NCBI GenBank assembly: GCA_964394585.1
Contig: CAYMYI010000003.1
Span: 1 to 64,000 of the forward strand
DNA: 64,000 bases
Source: CAYUJH01 sp964394585
GTDB taxonomy: Bacteria > Bacteroidota > Bacteroidia > Cytophagales > Flammeovirgaceae
Direction: 5' to 3'
Positions within the stretch are counted from its first letter, which is position 1. Each line of letters begins with the position of its first letter. Shown here piece after piece: positions 1-8,247 of this stretch. A program made the position numbers and the translations under genes. The notes beneath the pieces were generated by a model. That model searched no databases. It worked only from the letters and a program-made list of their open reading frames with translations, and was not told the DNA's origin.

Positions 1-706
1 CTTCTAATACCTGATCGTAATCAAGTTTTGTGTATTTGTCGAGGTTGCCTTTAAAATAAATAACTTCTTCTTTATTTCTGCTCAAAAACTCTTCCGCAAT
101 TTTCGGGTCATATAGTTGCATAACTTTCCCTGCAAAGCAGATTTGTTCTTTCCCGTTGGTTAGTTTTTCTTTAGGGGGTATAGTGCCCCAAAATGGGAAC
201 GGTGAAGGTTCTTTATTCCCAATATTAGCGTATCCGATACTCACGTGTTTTTGGAATCTTTCCGGAGGCAGATACATAGTGTCCCATGATTGCTTTTCTG
301 CATTAGGAGCCTGTAATTCGGAGACAATGACAATTTTTTCGGTATTTTTAAAGGCTTGTTCAAGCATGAAATCGCCGACAGGGTCATCTTCTTTCAGACC
401 AAAAAAACGAACGTCAATCCCTATAACTTCTGCACCGTACTTGTTAAGTATGTTGATTTGTTGAGCAATGCCTCTTCGGGGTAAATTACCAATATTAACT
501 ACGATGATGTCATCTTCGTACTCTACCGCTTGTGCGTTGCGAATTTTGTAATAAATGTGCGTTAAATCGAAATCTTCGAAGACTTCTTCTAACACATTCA
601 AGAACTCAAATTGAATACCTAACGATTTGAACCCTCCCATAAACGCAAACACGAAGATGGTACCCCCGATGGCTGTGGTATTGAAAATTTTCCGTAATAA
701 GCTCAT
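1..706 (-). CDS. CHASE2-domain protein (3' end beyond window)
   Basis: The frame is open from an ATG at 706 to the window edge (235 codons). The N-terminus (MSLLRKIFNTTAIGG...) holds one hydrophobic segment, likely a membrane anchor. The next part matches the CHASE2 extracellular sensor pattern: an acidic stretch before VVNIGNLPRRG, then INILNKYGAEVIGIDVRFF, then a D-P-x-G-D...L..A segment. CHASE2 domains sit outside the inner membrane and sense unknown ligands for kinases, cyclases or phosphatases; the output domain, if any, lies outside the window. It is divergent from meaB with a 78-bp spacer. CHASE2 is inferred from sequence pattern only. Confidence 0.7.
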   Translation of the reverse strand, partial: MSLLRKIFNTTAIGGTIFVFAFMGGFKSLGIQFEFLNVLEEVFEDFDLTHIYYKIRNAQAVEYEDDIIVVNIGNLPRRGIAQQINILNKYGAEVIGIDVRFFGLKEDDPVGDFMLEQAFKNTEKIVIVSELQAPNAEKQSWDTMYLPPERFQKHVSIGYANIGNKEPSPFPFWGTIPPKEKLTNGKEQICFAGKVMQLYDPKIAEEFLSRNKEEVIYFKGNLDKYTKLDYDQVLE

Positions 707-784
707 AATTTTAGCTTAAAGTTTTGCTTTGAGGTATTATTTCGTTTGAATTTACTAGTTTCTCATCAAAAAAAGAGCAGTTTT

Positions 785-1796
785 ATGCCTAAAAGAAAAC
801 GCCTTTCGGCTCAGCAGTATATTGAAGGAGTATTAAATCAAAACCGATTTGTGCTTAGTAAAGCGATTACTCTTATAGAAAGCCAATTAGCGGAAGATAT
901 TGCCTTAGCAGAAGAAGTAATTGCGGGGGTGATGCCTCATTCGGGGAATTCAGTACGTGTTGGTATTACCGGAGTACCAGGTGTAGGGAAGAGTACATTT
1001 ATAGAAACCTTTGGGCAATTTCTGATTGAGCAAGGAAAGAAAATCGCCATTTTAGCCATCGACCCTTCAAGCCCTGATTCATTGGGAAGTATCATGGCAG
1101 ATAAAACGCGCATGGATAAGCTGGCGACTAACCCCGCAGCATTCATTCGTCCTACGCCTGCAGGAAGTTCTTTGGGGGGGGTAGCACGCAAAACACGCGA
1201 AACTATGCTGCTGTGCGAAGCGGCTGGCTTTGATATGATTTTAGTCGAAACGGTAGGGATTGGGCAATCTGAAGTTGCCGTAAAACAGATGACCGATTTT
1301 TTCCTTTTGTTGATGTTAGCAGGCGCTGGCGACGAGCTTCAAGGAATTAAAAAGGGAGTAATGGAAATGGCCGATATGCTAGCCATCACAAAAGCAGATG
1401 GCGATAATGTGTTGCCCTCGAAGCGGGCAAAGGCAGAGTACCAAGCAGCCTTGCATTTGTACCGAGCGAAAGAGTCGGGGTGGCAGCCTAAAGTAGTAAT
1501 ATGTTCTGCTAGAGATAACCTACACATTGATACTATTACAAACACCATCGANNNNNNNNNNCGAACAGTTTGTTATCGATATGAAGAATTCCAATTGGTT
1601 TTTTCTGAATCGGCTTCGGCAAAATAAGCATTGGATGTTTGAAAGTATCCAAGAGAGTTTGATGCAAAGGTTTTATCAGTCAGGCGAGGTGCGAAATTTA
1701 CTTACACCGCTAACTCAACAAGTGGAAGAAGGTAAAATTTCTCCTTATAAAGCAGCCAAACACCTGATAGAGGCGTTTGAAAGACACGAAACCTAG
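785..1796 (+). CDS. meaB: Methylmalonyl-CoA mutase-associated GTPase MeaB (ArgK family), interrupted by an N run
   Basis: G3E-type GTPase that loads and protects the cobalamin enzyme methylmalonyl-CoA mutase. The Walker A GVPGVGKST lies at residues 63-71, followed by DPSSP, the switch-like ETVGIGQSE and the base-specificity motif TKADGDN. The ATG at 785 is preferred over the upstream in-frame ATG at 746 because MPKRKRLSAQQYIEGVL matches the usual family N-terminus. The frame shifts by one across the N run at 1551-1560; the 3' part (FVIDMKNSNWFF...EAFERHET) is the normal MeaB C-terminus. Removing the Ns and one copy of a shared CGA gives a continuous frame (…NTIEQFVIDM…), so the break is probably an assembly artefact. 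No mutase genes are in the window. Confidence 0.92.
1551..1560. other. Assembly gap (10 N) inside meaB
   Basis: The left flank ends in ATCGA and the right flank starts with CGAACAG. Collapsing the shared CGA restores the meaB frame exactly, so this N run probably hides an overlap rather than missing sequence. Confidence 0.9.
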
Positions 1797-1808
1797 AAAT
1801 TGCTGTAT

Positions 1809-3923
1809 TTAATAAATGGCAGCTTGCCATGCTCCTTGCTTCGCCACCCAATGGATAGGGACGCCTTGCTGTATAGCTTGTTGTGTGAGGTTCTCGCCTG
1901 TACGATACCCTATGGTATTATCTAATATAATCATTTTACAGTGGATATTGCCTAGCTCAGTTAAATTGTAAATAGCATTGTTGGAAATAATCACATAGTC
2001 GACGGCAATGGGAAATGTACGTCGTGTTTTTCCGTGTAGCCATAGAATTAGCTTACCTTCCCAAGTAAGTAAAGTTACTTGGGGGAAAGGGTGAGCGTGT
2101 GCTATATACGCCGGTGGATATTCTTTTTGGAAAAAAAGGTTTTCTGGCGAAATTCCTTTGAAAAGCAAGTCTTCATTAAACGTAAACCCAAGGGTGTTTT
2201 CATCGTTTAGCAAGGTGCTATCTACCAAAATTACTGGTTTATCTGCTCGCAAAAGTGCTAGATTGGCTTTCCGAGAAGTTTGATATACCCCAATGGTTTT
2301 TGTCGATTGGTTTTGTATAGTTCTAGCGATTTCCCACCCTGAAAAACATAAGGCAACTCCCAGCAGAGCGTACTGCCATTGGATATTTTTTGTAACCCAT
2401 AGTTTCCCTGTAAAAATTACTATAAGAGATAGGCAAATGGCAGAGAATACATCGATATATACATTGTCGGTAACAGCAAAAGGAAGTTCGTTCAATAACT
2501 GAATTAGAAAGTTCATGCCTTGGATAAGATGACCCACGATCCACCCTAGGCTGCTAGCAACAGTACTTATCGGAGATAGTATTAGCAAACTTAGTCCACC
2601 ACTAACCACGGCAAATGCTCCAGGAATTACAACGAGGTTAGAAAGAAAAAAATAATTAGGAAACTGATGAAAATAGAGCAAGCCTATTGGAAAGGTTGCT
2701 GCTTGAGCCGCTAACGAAACACACGTGAGTTGCCATGCCCAATCAGCAAGTTTCCATTTAAACGAAAACCAACTGTAAATGAAAGGATAGAGCCATACAA
2801 TCCCCACTACGGCAGCGAACGAAAGCTGAAATCCTACTTGGTAAAGCATATACGGATTGTATAGCAATAGCACTAACGCGCTGAAAGAAAGGGTGTTGTA
2901 AATATTGCCTTCTCGTTGCACCAATTGCCCAACAATTACTACCGAGAACATGGTAACCGCCCGCATAACCGAAGGAGAAAGCCCGGTAATGAAGGCATAT
3001 GCCCACAAAAGCAATAAACTGAGAATGCCTTTTAGTAAAATGCCCCATTTGTAGCCTGCTAACGGGCGAAATAAGATATTCAAAATCAGTACGATGATAC
3101 CTACGTGTAAGCCCGAAACTGCCAACACATGCATAGCTCCTGCTCCTGCATACGCATCTCTTAAGGTATTGTCTAGCTCATTTTTCACACCTAATACTAA
3201 CGCTAAGGCAATGGCGCGACTTTGCGTTTGTGGAATAAACTCATGGAATTGTTGCGCTAACCATTGCCTTGTGTTCCATGAAGCACTCATGATCGTAAAT
3301 CCTTCTACGGAGTCGGTTTGTAGAAAGCTTCCCCTTCGTAAGAAGTGTTGGTGTGTAATGCCTTGGGTTTCCAAATAAGCACGGTAGTCGAAGGCATGAG
3401 GGTTGCTTGGTGAGGGCACAGGGTAGGGTTTCCCTTTTACCAATATTTTATCACCATACTGGAAAGTCAAGGTGGAGTCGTGCAAAGGGAAGTAGGCAAT
3501 AAGTTTTCCGCTGGCACGAGCCCACACGGAAATGGAGTCTACTTGTATTTTTAGAATTTCTAAAGTGGCTCGTTGGCTTTTGGTAGTTCGTTCTATATTG
3601 CTCAGAAAGCGTGCTTCGTAATAACTAACTTCAAGGGTATCAGCCCAATGTATCATATGATCGGGGGTTTGCCCCGGGTGTGCTTGCTCCATGCGATACA
3701 TCCCTAAAAGCATAAATAAGCTGAAAACCCATAGCGATTGCCCCCACGCATATTGGCGAAACCAGGGCTTTGGCGCAAACCGAAGGTAGCCAACAGCGCA
3801 TAAGCAAAGAATACCCAAACTTATCAGCAAGGTATAGGTCGGAACTGATATAGAGAAGGCAAAGGATATGCCGGCTGCAAAAGCTACTACTACACCAAAA
3901 AAAGGATATGCTTTCGGAGTCAT
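1809..3923 (-). CDS. comEC: ComEC/Rec2-family DNA-uptake channel without an intact nuclease domain
   Basis: Inner-membrane channel protein for import of single-stranded DNA in natural transformation. The 704 residues begin with hydrophobic helices and a DUF4131-type region (to about residue 190), followed by the polytopic Competence domain with the hallmark VLAVSGLHVGIIVLIL. The last ~160 residues have the length of a reduced metallo-beta-lactamase-like tail, but I see no HxHxDH motif, which is common for Bacteroidota members. The start lies 17 bp after the stop of the upstream amidohydrolase, so the two may be cotranscribed. No other competence genes are adjacent. Confidence 0.88.
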   Translation of the reverse strand: MTPKAYPFFGVVVAFAAGISFAFSISVPTYTLLISLGILCLCAVGYLRFAPKPWFRQYAWGQSLWVFSLFMLLGMYRMEQAHPGQTPDHMIHWADTLEVSYYEARFLSNIERTTKSQRATLEILKIQVDSISVWARASGKLIAYFPLHDSTLTFQYGDKILVKGKPYPVPSPSNPHAFDYRAYLETQGITHQHFLRRGSFLQTDSVEGFTIMSASWNTRQWLAQQFHEFIPQTQSRAIALALVLGVKNELDNTLRDAYAGAGAMHVLAVSGLHVGIIVLILNILFRPLAGYKWGILLKGILSLLLLWAYAFITGLSPSVMRAVTMFSVVIVGQLVQREGNIYNTLSFSALVLLLYNPYMLYQVGFQLSFAAVVGIVWLYPFIYSWFSFKWKLADWAWQLTCVSLAAQAATFPIGLLYFHQFPNYFFLSNLVVIPGAFAVVSGGLSLLILSPISTVASSLGWIVGHLIQGMNFLIQLLNELPFAVTDNVYIDVFSAICLSLIVIFTGKLWVTKNIQWQYALLGVALCFSGWEIARTIQNQSTKTIGVYQTSRKANLALLRADKPVILVDSTLLNDENTLGFTFNEDLLFKGISPENLFFQKEYPPAYIAHAHPFPQVTLLTWEGKLILWLHGKTRRTFPIAVDYVIISNNAIYNLTELGNIHCKMIILDNTIGYRTGENLTQQAIQQGVPIHWVAKQGAWQAAIY

Positions 3924-3940
3924 AGGAAAATCGAGTTAGA

Positions 3941-5533
3941 TTACCATTTACCGGGCTGTTCTATCTCAAAGCCTTCTTTTTCTTTAGCTTCCTCGACCAT
4001 TTTGGCAACATCGGCTAAGAGTTGTTTAGCATCGTAAATCACTCCGTCTTTAATCGTATATTTTACGCCGCCTACGCGTTTTACTTCATTGGCATCGTTC
4101 AATTTGATAGCTCCTGTACCATATAATACTTTTAGGTTTTGTAATGGATTTTCTTCTACAATCACAAAATCGGCGAATTTACCAACCTCTACGGTACCAA
4201 TGTCGCTTTGAGCGCCCAAAGCTTCAGCTCCCTTGAGTGTAGCTGCGCGGATTACTTCCAGCGGGTGGAATCCTGCTTCGCGTAATAATTCTAATTCGCG
4301 GATGTATGCAAAACCATACAGCTGGAAAATGAAGCCGGAGTCTGAACCGGTTGTTACTCTACCACCTCGGTTTTTGTATTCGTTTACGAATGTCATCCAA
4401 AGTTGATAGTTCTCGCGCCAAGCAACTTCTTGCTCAGTGCCCCAATCGTGCCAATGAGAGCCATGGGAAATACGGCTAGGCTGATAAAACCGCCATAGGG
4501 AAGGTAGGGTATAGACTTCGTGCCACTCTGCTCGGCGTGCACGTTGTAAATCGCGGTTAGCTTCATAAATATTAAAAGTAGGGTCGATGGTAAAATCCAT
4601 CGCTATTAAAGAGTCCATCACGGCGTTCCAATGAGGTGAAAATGGCTTAGCGGCCTGCTTCCAAAGTTTGCCAGCTTCTCCAAAACGATGCTGCTCGTTG
4701 GCGTAGTTGTAATCAAGCGGATAATCTTGAATAGTGCGGTCGGTGAACAATGCTTCGGGTAAACCGTACCAGTGTTCCATAGAAGTAAGCCCCATTTTAG
4801 CGGTGTGCAACACGTTGAGCCAAGCAACATCGGTTTGCGCATGATGGCACGCAGAGCGTAGCCCTAATTTACTGGCTTCATCTAGCGCAGCAGCCATAAT
4901 ATCGGGGCGAGCACCAAAAAACTTAATGCCATCGGCACCTCTCTTCTTAAGTTCTTGCACCCAAGTGCGCGCCATGGCAGGCGATGAAATGGGCTTTGGG
5001 CTGTCTTGTCCAAAAACAGAATAAGCAAAAATGCGTGGAGCTGTAATTTCATTTTTCTCACTTTTTTCTTTGTGTTCGAGTACCCAATTCAGACCATTGC
5101 TACAGGCAGGGTCTCGAATGGTAGTAATACCGTGCGCCATCCATAGTTTAAAAACATACTCTGCTGTAGTACCTTGGGCTTTTCCTCCAATGTGTCCGTG
5201 CATATCCACAAAGCCAGGCATTAAGTACATGCCTTCTGCATCGAGTTCTCGATCGCCCTCGTTGGCTTTGGGGCGCTTGTTTTGGTCAATCGCAACTCCC
5301 GGATAGCCTACCGTTTTAATTTCTGTAATCCGATTTTTTTCTACGACAATATCTACAGGTCCTACTGGTGGCGAGCCTGCTCCGTTGATGAGTGTAACTC
5401 CGCGGATAATGAGCCGATTGAACGGGCCTTCGCCTTCGGTCCGTGCTGGTGATTTTGGAACTTCATTTTCTTGTGCAATGCAAAAAGGATGGATTGCCCA
5501 TAATAGGCAAAAGAGGATAGTGGTAGTTCTCAT
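3941..5533 (-). CDS. Secreted amidohydrolase family protein
   Basis: Metal-dependent hydrolase of the amidohydrolase superfamily, 530 residues. A signal peptide (MRTTTILFCLLWAIHPFCIAQ) predicts export. Metal ligands are visible in order: HGH near residue 110, a candidate carboxylated Lys in GADGIKFFGA near 203, His in SACHHAQ near 229, His in SMEHWYG near 252, and the catalytic Asp in TTGSDSGF near 396. The C-terminal part (IGTVEVGKFADFVIV...NPLQNLK) is the returning beta-sandwich typical of imidazolonepropionase- and dipeptidase-like members. The substrate cannot be told. It is first in a probable pair with comEC and divergent from the gas-vesicle-family gene. Confidence 0.88.
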   Translation of the reverse strand: MRTTTILFCLLWAIHPFCIAQENEVPKSPARTEGEGPFNRLIIRGVTLINGAGSPPVGPVDIVVEKNRITEIKTVGYPGVAIDQNKRPKANEGDRELDAEGMYLMPGFVDMHGHIGGKAQGTTAEYVFKLWMAHGITTIRDPACSNGLNWVLEHKEKSEKNEITAPRIFAYSVFGQDSPKPISSPAMARTWVQELKKRGADGIKFFGARPDIMAAALDEASKLGLRSACHHAQTDVAWLNVLHTAKMGLTSMEHWYGLPEALFTDRTIQDYPLDYNYANEQHRFGEAGKLWKQAAKPFSPHWNAVMDSLIAMDFTIDPTFNIYEANRDLQRARRAEWHEVYTLPSLWRFYQPSRISHGSHWHDWGTEQEVAWRENYQLWMTFVNEYKNRGGRVTTGSDSGFIFQLYGFAYIRELELLREAGFHPLEVIRAATLKGAEALGAQSDIGTVEVGKFADFVIVEENPLQNLKVLYGTGAIKLNDANEVKRVGGVKYTIKDGVIYDAKQLLADVAKMVEEAKEKEGFEIEQPGKW

Positions 5534-5674
5534 AACTATTTACGAAAAAGTGGTTTGTATACTCACAATATAATAGAAATGCCATTTTTTTCAGAGAAGG
5601 CTTTTTATTTCTTGGGTGTCGTTTCCACAAAAGTCTTCTTTAAAAAAATCAATATCTTGTAAGAAAAAAAGAAT

Positions 5675-5899
5675 ATGGGAACGAAACCGACTCTTCCGGA
5701 AGATGAAATTGCTTTAGTAGAAATTTTAGATCGAGTGCTGAACAAAGGTGTAGTAATTACGGGCGACTTGACCCTAGCCGTAGCCGACGTCGATTTAATG
5801 TATTGTGGTATCCGAATCTTGCTAACTTCCGTAGAAAATATTGAGCAAATTCAAGAGTTTAAACAACAAACAGGGTTATCTTCTTCGGATACTCCTTAA
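5675..5899 (+). CDS. Gas vesicle protein, GvpA/J/M/S family
   Basis: Small 74-residue protein of the GvpA superfamily. The core reads ALVEILDRVLNKGVVITGDLT, then VADVDLMYCGIRILL and TSVE, which follows the helix-strand-strand-helix pattern of the family (xLVDLLDRLLDKGVV...GDL..VA.VDL......LL.SVE). It looks nearer the minor J/M/S types than the shell protein GvpA. The family is normally embedded in a gvp cluster with GvpF/L, GvpN, GvpG and GvpK, none of which is present here. Downstream genes at 5926 and 6610 run in the same direction with spacers of 26 and 63 bp and may form an operon with it. Confidence 0.8.
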   Translation: MGTKPTLPEDEIALVEILDRVLNKGVVITGDLTLAVADVDLMYCGIRILLTSVENIEQIQEFKQQTGLSSSDTP

Positions 5900-5925
5900 A
5901 TCCTCTCACTTAAAACTTTATAATC

Positions 5926-6546
5926 ATGATTCGGAATATATTCGGGCCATCCCAAACAGAAGTTTTTCAAGCCCTTGCTTCGGAACTGCACGCTACCTAC
6001 CGAGAAGTGGAAGCCCGCACAGATTCTGCGCGAGGGCGCATCGAACTATCCTATGAGCCTTGGCTCGTAGTGCTCGATGTACAAGAAAGCGAAAATGTAG
6101 ATGGAAGGTCGTATTATACGCGGGCGCGAGCGGCATTTCAACAATCCGAGGTGATGCCCTTTAATCTGGAAGTGTACCGAGGTGATATTTTTACGACCAT
6201 TGGAAAACTGTTTGGGCTGCAGGATATCAAAATAGGTGATGAGCGTTTCGATAAAGAGTTTGTGATCCAAGGTAACCAGCCCGAAAAGGTGAAATCGTTT
6301 ATGCAAAACGAAGCGATGCGTAGCCTATTGAACGAACAAGAACATTTTCATTTTAAAGTAGAAGAAAAAGACAGTAAGAACCACTTAGAGTTACCCGATG
6401 GAGTAGGGGTGGTTTCGTTTCGGATAGGCGGGGTAATTACCGATCATGCTCCTCTAAAGCAGTACATCGAACTGGTGAAAGTAACCCTCGACCAACTCGT
6501 GGCGGCAAACCTTGCTACTAAGGAAAATCCCGATTATTTAATTTGA
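5926..6546 (+). CDS. Conserved hypothetical protein in the gas-vesicle-protein operon
   Basis: 206-residue soluble protein with no signal peptide or membrane helix. The middle (IGDERFDKEFVIQGN, then PEKVKSFM) and the end (DGVGVVSFRIGGVITD followed by a Leu-rich helix) look like a family of uncharacterised proteins in which a FDxxFVIKGN-type motif precedes a region on residual-domain folding, but I cannot name a Pfam entry with certainty. It starts 26 bp after the gas-vesicle-family gene and is probably cotranscribed. No catalytic motif is evident. Confidence 0.75.
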   Translation: MIRNIFGPSQTEVFQALASELHATYREVEARTDSARGRIELSYEPWLVVLDVQESENVDGRSYYTRARAAFQQSEVMPFNLEVYRGDIFTTIGKLFGLQDIKIGDERFDKEFVIQGNQPEKVKSFMQNEAMRSLLNEQEHFHFKVEEKDSKNHLELPDGVGVVSFRIGGVITDHAPLKQYIELVKVTLDQLVAANLATKENPDYLI

Positions 6547-6609
6547 GAAACGCCCTTGCTAAACTTCTCTCAGAACAATTGGTTTTCCTAACAAACAACA
6601 ATAAAAACA

Positions 6610-7035
6610 ATGGAAAACGATTCGGCAACTACTCTTGTTCAAACCCCCTTTTGGATGGGCTTTGCGTTGAAAGCAGCAGCGATTTATAATATTCTTTGGG
6701 GAGCATGGGTCGTTATTTTCCCCCAACAATTTTTTGCGTTTACCGGTATGGAACCCCTCAACCATCCTATGATATGGCAAGGAATGGGCATGGTGATTGG
6801 CGTATATGGCTTAGGCTATTGGTGGGCGAGCTATGCGCCCGTACGCCATTGGCCGATTATAGCAGTAGGGTTTTTAGGAAAGATTTTCGGACCGATAGGC
6901 TTTGTATTTAACTATCTTACCGAAGCCGTACCGGCTGCCTTTGGGTACACCCTCCTCACCAACGATTTACTTTGGTGGGTTCCCTTCTTTCTGATTCTAC
7001 GCCATGTGCATACTACCACCCATTGGGCATTGTAA
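6610..7035 (+). CDS. Small multi-pass membrane protein of unknown function
   Basis: 141 residues with four predicted hydrophobic helices: GFALKAAAIYNILWGAWVVIF, the GMGMVIGVYGLGYWWA region, the AVGFLGKIFGPIGFVFNYL region, and the LLWWVPFFLIL region. Similar small four-helix proteins are often labelled alkyl hydroperoxide reductase by error; there is no peroxidase motif here. It is third in a same-strand group after the gas-vesicle-family protein and converges with the RND adaptor gene at 7053. Confidence 0.75.
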   Translation: MENDSATTLVQTPFWMGFALKAAAIYNILWGAWVVIFPQQFFAFTGMEPLNHPMIWQGMGMVIGVYGLGYWWASYAPVRHWPIIAVGFLGKIFGPIGFVFNYLTEAVPAAFGYTLLTNDLLWWVPFFLILRHVHTTTHWAL

Positions 7036-7052
7036 CGAAACTGAAGTTGCTT

Positions 7053-8228
7053 TTACGAATCGCCTTGTAAAAGCGTAAACCCACCTTGTACCATTATTTC
7101 CTTATTTTTAAGCAATGTGCTATCTAAAACCTGAGTGAACTGCTCATTGCGCATGCCAATGCGTACAGCTTGCTGTTGAAAGTGCATGGCTTCCCCATCT
7201 TGGTGGTGTTTCACAAGTACGTAAAACGTGCCGTCTACTTCTATCAGGGCACTGTTGGGCAAAGCGAGGCTAGGTTGCGGTTGGGTTAAGATTTCGGCTT
7301 CAACGTACATCCCAGGAGCGAAACGAGTCAACGAAACCTCATCTTGTAGATGAGCATGCACGTTCACCATACGCGTTTCAGAATCTACATTACGGGCTAC
7401 TAAGTAAACTTCTGCCCAATAGGTAGCCGTATCGTTGAGGAGGTGAAACCGTATAGGCTGCTTTTCTTGTATGTGTGCTAAGTCTTTTTCGAATACAGAA
7501 ATTTCTAAGTGGATGTGTGTCGTATTCAGAACGGTAGCAGCAACGGTAGAAGATTCCAAATACATGCCCTTGTGTACATTTACATCGCCTAAGTATCCTT
7601 CAATAGGCGCTCGCACCGAAATTTCGGAACGGATGTTTTCTGCGCTAAGCGTTTCAGGAGTGATGCCCATCATGCGGAGACGTTGTTGCTGGGCTGCCAT
7701 TTGAGCTAAGGTACGCCTGTAATCGGTTTCTGCTTGGATGAATACTTTTTCAGATGCAACCTGATCGTCGTATAATTTTTTTTGTCGCTCGTAATCTGAT
7801 TTTAAATATTTCAAATGTTCTTTGGTTTCCAAGTATGCTTGTTGGGTGGCTATGTATTCTGGATTCTCTAAGGTGAACAATACCTCGTTTTTACGTACTT
7901 TCTGTCCGGGTAGCAAACGCAAATCTTTAACATAACCCGCAAAATAGGCACTTACAGAAGCCCGGTTTTCAGGAGGAAGATCCACCATGCCATTGGCACG
8001 TATCGACTGATGGAAGGTATACGGCTGGAGTTTTCCTAATTGTGCCCCGGCAGCTTTCATTTGAGCAGCTGTAAGCGCTATAGTTTCCTCTACCGTGGCG
8101 GAGTTGGGTTCTTCCAGAGAGGTTTCAGCTTGGGCTTCTAGGTGCTCCGATGTGGTTTCGAAAGCATCGCAGGCACTAAGTGCTGCCCCAAGGGCAATCA
8201 TCATTATAAAAAAATAGCGGGTTTTCAT
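7053..8228 (-). CDS. RND heavy-metal efflux periplasmic adaptor, lipoprotein (CzcB/CusB type)
   Basis: Membrane fusion protein that links the inner-membrane RND pump to the outer-membrane channel. The ATG at 8228 is chosen rather than the upstream ATG at 8270: it gives MKTRYFFIMMIALGAALSAC, a signal peptide ending in an LSAC lipobox, and avoids overlap with the pump gene (19-bp spacer). The barrel and lipoyl parts are visible (VSAYFAGYVKDLRLLPGQKVRKNEVLFTLE split around an alpha-hairpin of about residues 120-180, closing at SVRAPIEGYLGDVNVHKG). It is the last gene of the metal-efflux operon and carries no His-rich or extra metal-binding domain. Confidence 0.88.
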   Translation of the reverse strand: MKTRYFFIMMIALGAALSACDAFETTSEHLEAQAETSLEEPNSATVEETIALTAAQMKAAGAQLGKLQPYTFHQSIRANGMVDLPPENRASVSAYFAGYVKDLRLLPGQKVRKNEVLFTLENPEYIATQQAYLETKEHLKYLKSDYERQKKLYDDQVASEKVFIQAETDYRRTLAQMAAQQQRLRMMGITPETLSAENIRSEISVRAPIEGYLGDVNVHKGMYLESSTVAATVLNTTHIHLEISVFEKDLAHIQEKQPIRFHLLNDTATYWAEVYLVARNVDSETRMVNVHAHLQDEVSLTRFAPGMYVEAEILTQPQPSLALPNSALIEVDGTFYVLVKHHQDGEAMHFQQQAVRIGMRNEQFTQVLDSTLLKNKEIMVQGGFTLLQGDS

Positions 8229-8247
8229 GGCTTTAAAAAATGAAGTG

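Noticed and set aside
156..464. 102-codon plus-strand frame
   Set aside because: Antisense to the CHASE2 protein, whose minus-strand frame is open over the whole region and carries a recognisable domain.
1527..1796. Separate short gene after the meaB gap
   Set aside because: It is the MeaB C-terminus; frame is restored by merging the gap flanks.
5675..7035. Complete gas vesicle cluster
   Set aside because: Only one GvpA-family gene is present; the two following genes show no GvpF, L, N, G or K pattern.
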